Source: Paenibacillus nanensis (GTDB lineage: Bacteria; Bacillota; Bacilli; Paenibacillales; Paenibacillaceae). From it: a DNA stretch of 64,000 nt. The stretch covers positions 248,001-312,000 of the forward strand of contig NZ_QXQA01000002.1 in the NCBI RefSeq assembly GCF_003583765.1, in the 5' to 3' direction. Under the pieces are notes generated by a model. It saw nothing but the letters and a program-made list of their open reading frames with translations, was not told the DNA's origin and ran no database searches. Of this stretch, positions 59,875-64,000 are shown in pieces (position 1 is the first letter of the stretch; every line of letters begins with the position of its first letter). Made by a program: the position numbers and the translations under genes.

Positions 59875-60759
59875 TTACACCCGCTGCTGAAGCAGAGCAA
59901 CCAGCTCCTCCGCCGTGTCCCAGATGATCGGCCTGATCCATTTGTTGTGCGGGACCAGAGCCTCCGCTTGACTGCGATGAACCGTCCATAGAATGGGTAG
60001 ACCTTCGGAAGCCGCATAACCTGCCGTAAAATAAGCTTCGGGACCGGATCCCGTCAAATCGACGATAAAAAGCTTACTCCCCGGCAAGCTAGCCCACTCT
60101 TCTCCTCCTGAGCTTCTTAAGGCCGACGGCAGCATCAGCTGGGTCTGATAGCCGCATTGTTCTAATCCCGGCAGCACATGCTGATAAAGCTCGAGTCCGA
60201 AGCTGTCGTCTCCCGCCATGAACGTACACCGCTTCCGCTTGCCGCCGCCGGCGACGGAAGCCGCGTCCAGCCAGCCTTGCTCCGTCAGCTTGAGCACCGC
60301 TCCTTCACGAACGATATGACCGCTGTCCCGCAGCTGCTCAATGATAAAAACAAATTCCTGGAGGTTGGTCGAATAAGCAAGATTGAAATGACGGGACATC
60401 GGATGCAGGTGGACCGGCTCCAACGGCGCTTCCGTTCGGCGGTATAAATACCGGAGCAGCCGCTTCTTCTTCTCGTCTTGAGTCATCGGAACGTCCGGCG
60501 AAGATGCGATCGCTTCCACCTGTTCCAGCGTCAGTTGAACAGGTTCGCCCTCTTCGAAGCACTCGCGGATAAACGCCGAGACGAGCGGCAGCAGCGCCCG
60601 TTTCTTCTCATAGGGAAACGATTGTATGGCTGAATATGCGCCTTGCCGTAATCCATAACGGCCTTCCGGGGCGCACATGCAGCCGCCGAATGTATCGTAA
60701 TCGCCGGCCGTCTCGAACGACGCCAGCTCGTTGCAGAATAAGCAGTGTTTTTTCTTCAT
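59875..60759 (-). CDS. Zinc-ribbon plus nucleoside-deoxyribosyltransferase-like protein
   Basis: 294 residues from ATG (MKKKHCLFC); GAGGTGA is upstream. Residues ~6-35 hold Cys pairs (CLFC and CMC) like a zinc ribbon; residues ~40-170 are helical with a winged-helix-like end ('LKLTEQGWLDAA'); the last ~120 residues resemble the nucleoside 2-deoxyribosyltransferase-like domain ('KLFIVDLTGSGPEAYFTAGYAASEGLPILWTV'). Related proteins have YFEAG in that place, where Glu is the catalytic residue; here it is Thr. No defence or nucleotide genes are adjacent. Function unknown. Confidence 0.62.
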   Translation of the reverse strand: MKKKHCLFCNELASFETAGDYDTFGGCMCAPEGRYGLRQGAYSAIQSFPYEKKRALLPLVSAFIRECFEEGEPVQLTLEQVEAIASSPDVPMTQDEKKKRLLRYLYRRTEAPLEPVHLHPMSRHFNLAYSTNLQEFVFIIEQLRDSGHIVREGAVLKLTEQGWLDAASVAGGGKRKRCTFMAGDDSFGLELYQHVLPGLEQCGYQTQLMLPSALRSSGGEEWASLPGSKLFIVDLTGSGPEAYFTAGYAASEGLPILWTVHRSQAEALVPHNKWIRPIIWDTAEELVALLQQRV

Positions 60760-60830
60760 CGCGATCACCTCTGCTATAGCATTCGGAGACCCGCGCTGAT
60801 TTTGGACGGCTTCCCGACTGACAATTTCAT

Positions 60831-62795
60831 CTAGTTACCGGTTAATGACCCGCTTTCCGAGTTCAGCTCCCGAATCCGCTCCTCGTATTGGCCGAGCAGC
60901 TTATACAGATCGCGATTGCTTGCTTCTAGACCGCCAGGACGATTACGCGCCAGCCAAAGGCGGTTAAATGCTTCGATCGTTTCCGTGAGGTCGGCATGCA
61001 GGCGGTTCAGCCACTGCAGCTCCGACTCGACGTCGGGCAGTCCGATTCGGAATATATACCGATGCAGGCCGCTTCCGTGCCTAATAAGCCGAATCGCGTT
61101 CGAAAGCTCTTGAATGACCAGATCGCCATCCGGGGTATCCAAGCTGATGCGGGAGAGCTCGCTTTCCCGTTCGGACAGCCACTCCTGCATTTCCTCGTAA
61201 CGGTAGTCAAGCGCGAAAGGAATGCCGCGGCCGCCGATTTGTACGAGCAATTTCACCATCCATTGCGAATCTTCTTCCAGCTTTTCTTTGGACGACAGCC
61301 CTCGATGCAGCAAATAACTGGTGTACGTCGTATTTTCCAGCGTGCTGTTCTCCAGGCGGTAGTACCGGCCGAGTTCCAGAAGCAGCTTTCCCGCGCCGCC
61401 GGTCGAGTCGCGCAGCATGGATTCGGAAACAAATCGCTCCATGCCTGCTCGGTTGTCCGAGTTTTGTTCCAGCTGCCAGCTGAGACCGGCAGCCCACGCA
61501 TACGCTGGGAAGCTTGCGCATAGCGGCTGCCAATGTCCCGTGTCGCCCCAATCGGTGACGATAAGCCCCTTCGCGCCGTATATTTTACCTTGAAGCGCCG
61601 CATCGGAGATGTTCGCGAGCATATTATCCGTCCGCCCCGTAATCGCAGACCAAGTGCTTGTGCCGGGGCAAACGTAGAACGTTCGCCCGCTTTCGGACAG
61701 CAGCTTGCAATGGGCTTCAAACGAAGTATGGTCTTCGTAATTCCAATCCAGAACGATAACATCCTTCGGAAGCAGCGGCAGAACCTCCTCATGCTTCGTC
61801 ACGATGTCGCCCCACATTAGCGTTTGCTTGCCATGGCCGCGGATGATCTCGATGACCTTCTCCGCATATTCCAGGTATAGTCGGCCAACGCCGATTTCAT
61901 CGGCGCGCGGCTTGCTTTGTCCGGTGCCAAGGCCGAACGGCTCATCCATATTCACGTTCACATAGCTGGAAGAGAAGCTCGGCAGCAATTCATCAAACAT
62001 CGTCTTTACGAGCTGGATCGAACGGTCATCCGTCGGGTTCAGCGTCGTCGGCGGCAGCTTGAAGGACAGCGGAGTAGGCTGTCCGCCCGGATGCTCCGCC
62101 AAATCGGCAAATACCGGCTTGGCCAGCCACGGCCACATATGCCCCAAGCAATTCTGGTTCGGCACAAAATCGATGAAACGTTCCTTCGCGTAAGCGTCGA
62201 GCTCGCGGAACTCCTCCGCGCTGAAGGGCGTCGCCTCCGGAAACGACTCGCGGTATGACGGATAGTCGAAGCAGAAGCCCTCCATATAAAGCTGCAGATG
62301 GTTAAGCTTCAGTTCGGACATCCGGTCTATAAGCGCTAGAACCGTCTCCTTTTTCGGTATTTTGCCGCGGCCGATATCCAGCAGCATACCGCGAACCGGA
62401 AAATCCGGTTCGTCTTCGATGCGGAAGTGCTCCCACACCAGCCCGTTGCGGACGATCAGCTGCTCCAGCGTCACCGCCGCGTAATGCAAGCCGGCCGCTT
62501 CGCTGCAGACGACGGTCAGCGCGGCTCCATCCCAGGTCAGGCCGTATCCTTGCGGATGGCGCTCTTTTTCGTAAACGAGCCGCAGCTTCGTGGAGCTTTC
62601 GGCGACAGCCCCTTCGTCGCGCCGCGGTAACCGCCGCATCGCATCCTCCATCCGTTCCATCAGCTTTATTGCTGCGGCGAACCGCGACGTTTGCGCGTCC
62701 TCCGCATACAGCTCGAAGCTGCCGCAGAGCGCCGTTCTCCCTTCCTGCAGCGACAACTTTTTAGGCGCAGGATACAAACGTAATAATTCGGACAC
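60831..62795 (-). CDS. Glycoside hydrolase family 20-like beta-N-acetylhexosaminidase
   Basis: 654 residues, cytoplasmic. GH20b-like N-terminal domain (1-115), then a TIM barrel from 'FPVRGMLLDIGRGKIPKKETVLALIDRMSELKLNHLQLYMEGF' with the catalytic Asp-Glu pair in NVNMDEPFGLG, 'TLMWGDIV', and 'LIVTDWGDTGHWQ'. The ~150-residue C-terminal helical extension is not typical for chitobiases. It should release terminal N-acetylglucosamine or N-acetylgalactosamine. Start GTG with GGGGG 8 bases upstream. It follows the GH3 gene by 23 bases. Confidence 0.85.
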   Translation of the reverse strand: MSELLRLYPAPKKLSLQEGRTALCGSFELYAEDAQTSRFAAAIKLMERMEDAMRRLPRRDEGAVAESSTKLRLVYEKERHPQGYGLTWDGAALTVVCSEAAGLHYAAVTLEQLIVRNGLVWEHFRIEDEPDFPVRGMLLDIGRGKIPKKETVLALIDRMSELKLNHLQLYMEGFCFDYPSYRESFPEATPFSAEEFRELDAYAKERFIDFVPNQNCLGHMWPWLAKPVFADLAEHPGGQPTPLSFKLPPTTLNPTDDRSIQLVKTMFDELLPSFSSSYVNVNMDEPFGLGTGQSKPRADEIGVGRLYLEYAEKVIEIIRGHGKQTLMWGDIVTKHEEVLPLLPKDVIVLDWNYEDHTSFEAHCKLLSESGRTFYVCPGTSTWSAITGRTDNMLANISDAALQGKIYGAKGLIVTDWGDTGHWQPLCASFPAYAWAAGLSWQLEQNSDNRAGMERFVSESMLRDSTGGAGKLLLELGRYYRLENSTLENTTYTSYLLHRGLSSKEKLEEDSQWMVKLLVQIGGRGIPFALDYRYEEMQEWLSERESELSRISLDTPDGDLVIQELSNAIRLIRHGSGLHRYIFRIGLPDVESELQWLNRLHADLTETIEAFNRLWLARNRPGGLEASNRDLYKLLGQYEERIRELNSESGSLTGN

Positions 62796-62818
62796 AGCGT
62801 CAGCCCCCTATTTGCGAA

Positions 62819-64000
62819 TTAGCTATTGAGATGAATGAGCACCTGAGACAGCTTCTCTTCGGTAAACTTGCCGCCGCTGAAGGAGAGCAAGCCTCTCAGC
62901 GGCATCTGCTCCATAAACGCCATCAGCATTGCCTTATGTTCTTCGGCCAGGTTAGCGCCAAATGGCAGCATGCCGACCAGCTGCTCGACGAAAGCCGCTC
63001 CCTTCTCGGTTTTCATTAAATCCGAAATCGTGGAGTTTCGGTGATAGACGGTCCGGCTGACCCGAGTCGAAGCGACGGCAACCGTCTTCGACAGGACCAT
63101 TTCCTGCGAAGATTTGCCGATTATAAGCTCGAACTCGCCTGTCTCGACGACCCAGTCGCGGACGTCCTCGTCGTAATAGGCGAAGCTCCTCTTATCGAGG
63201 CGGAACGCGACCTCCTTCTCTTCTCCCGGCGCGAGCGCGACCTTCTCGAAGCCCTTCAATTCCTTTTCGGGACGGATGACGCTGCTTGCGCAGTCCCGCA
63301 CATAAAGCTGAACAACCTCCTGACCCGCGCGGCTGCCGGTATTACGAACCTTAACCGTTACATGCAGGACGTCTTCATCCGTTATTTCCGAACGGTCGAC
63401 CGCGATATCCGAATATTCGAATGTCGTATAGCTCAGTCCGTACCCGAACGGGAACAGCGGCTTCAGCCGCTTCTTGTCATAATACCGGTAGCCGACGAAC
63501 AGCCCTTCCCGATATTCGACCTTGTCGCCCTCGCCCGGGAAGAACAAGTAGGAAGGATTGTCGCTAAGCTGCACCGGGAACGTCTCCGCCAGCTTGCCGG
63601 ACGGATTCGCGTCGCCGAAGAGCAAATCCGCGATCGCGCCGCCGAGCGCCTGGCCGCCAAGGTAAGCTTCAAGCACCGCCTTGGCTCTGCCGATCCACGG
63701 CATTTCAACCGGAGCGCCGTTGCTCAGCACAACGACCAGCCGAGGCTGCGCCGCCGCAACCGCTTCGATCAGCGCCGTCTGATTATCCGGCATGCGCAAA
63801 TGCTGCCGGTCGAAGCCTTCCGACTCGTATCTGCGCGGAAGCCCCGCGAATAGGACGGCGACGTCCGAACGCGCGGCGAGCTCAGCCGCTTCGCGTATCA
63901 AGTCCGCGTCCATCTCGTCGCTGTCCAAATGATACCCTTGCGCGTAGCCGACTTCGGCACTCGGTCCCGCCGACTTCGCCAGCTCCTCGCTAATATCTTC
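62819..64000 (-). CDS. Glycoside hydrolase family 3, C-terminal part (cut by window edge)
   Basis: 393 codons are inside the window and the frame stays open to base 64000; the N-terminal TIM barrel with the Asp nucleophile lies outside. Visible are the GH3 alpha/beta sandwich ('[16 protein letters not shown]', '[14 protein letters not shown]', '[27 protein letters not shown]', '[14 protein letters not shown]') and a C-terminal fibronectin-III-like domain from about '[21 protein letters not shown]'. A short ~90-residue tail follows. Beta-glucosidase, xylosidase or hexosaminidase activity cannot be told from this part. It shares a transcript with the GH20-like gene. Confidence 0.9.
   Translation of the reverse strand, partial: EDISEELAKSAGPSAEVGYAQGYHLDSDEMDADLIREAAELAARSDVAVLFAGLPRRYESEGFDRQHLRMPDNQTALIEAVAAAQPRLVVVLSNGAPVEMPWIGRAKAVLEAYLGGQALGGAIADLLFGDANPSGKLAETFPVQLSDNPSYLFFPGEGDKVEYREGLFVGYRYYDKKRLKPLFPFGYGLSYTTFEYSDIAVDRSEITDEDVLHVTVKVRNTGSRAGQEVVQLYVRDCASSVIRPEKELKGFEKVALAPGEEKEVAFRLDKRSFAYYDEDVRDWVVETGEFELIIGKSSQEMVLSKTVAVASTRVSRTVYHRNSTISDLMKTEKGAAFVEQLVGMLPFGANLAEEHKAMLMAFMEQMPLRGLLSFSGGKFTEEKLSQVLIHLNS

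Overview
The window comes from an endospore-forming, fairly GC-rich Bacillota, most like Paenibacillaceae (Paenibacillus/Cohnella type). The evidence is the spoVAC-spoVAD-spoVAEb spore operon, an hprK gene with several cre-like operators, the conserved Firmicute block yqeG-yqeH-aroE-yhbY-nadD-yqeK-rsfS, large membrane-anchored AraC regulators beside LplB/YtcP-type sugar ABC transporters, strong AGGAGG ribosome binding sites and frequent GTG/TTG starts. Most genes lie on the minus strand. I see no phage, insertion sequence or CRISPR.

Region 1 (1-10.6 kb) is a plant-polysaccharide utilisation locus: the start of a beta-helix pectate-lyase-like protein, two paralogous sugar-binding lipoproteins flanking a pair of ABC permeases, a sensor-type AraC regulator and a GH95 alpha-fucosidase-like enzyme. 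Three separate transcription starts each carry a 13/14 cre-like site. Region 2 (10.8-16.9 kb) holds tRNA-Leu(CAG), a CobW-type zinc GTPase under a near-perfect Zur box, small conserved proteins, xpt, a lipoprotein and a YkvI-type transporter. Region 3 (16.9-26.6 kb) holds yhaN/yhaO DNA-repair genes, a GT4 glycosyltransferase, a membrane diguanylate cyclase, phzF, a GyrI-like protein and hprK. Region 4 (26.7-30.4 kb) is nrdI-nrdE-nrdF with paired NrdR boxes. Region 5 (30.8-37.3 kb) is the long overlapping yqeG-to-yqeM operon, with cvfB inserted and a four-unit palindromic repeat array between aroE and yhbY. Region 6 (37.4-41.8 kb) is a MoxR-DUF58-transglutaminase operon. Region 7 (41.9-44.1 kb) is spoVA, followed upstream by a previously easy-to-miss 31-residue hydrophobic microprotein gene with its own RBS, terminator and SigK-like promoter. 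Region 8 (44.1-47.1 kb) is a sugar isomerase/oxidoreductase pair with a divergent AraC regulator. Region 9 (47.1-50.8 kb) is a five-gene YtrA-controlled double ABC exporter operon with a visible YtrA-type operator. Region 10 (50.9-64.0 kb) is an arabinan-type locus: AraN/P/Q-like importer and two GH43 enzymes flanked by two paralogous ArsR-type regulators with a large C-terminal domain, then a zinc-ribbon/deoxyribosyltransferase-like protein, a GH20 enzyme and a GH3 enzyme cut by the window edge.

The genes fit together as a saprophyte specialised on plant cell-wall glycans. Importers and glycosidases are placed under local sensors, and HprK/CcpA-type catabolite control is implied by hprK and the repeated cre-like sites. 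The most notable unexplained signals are the microprotein gene at 43953-44048 and a dispersed 23-bp palindrome repeated with the same ~51-bp period at two loci (24.1 kb and 34.5 kb).
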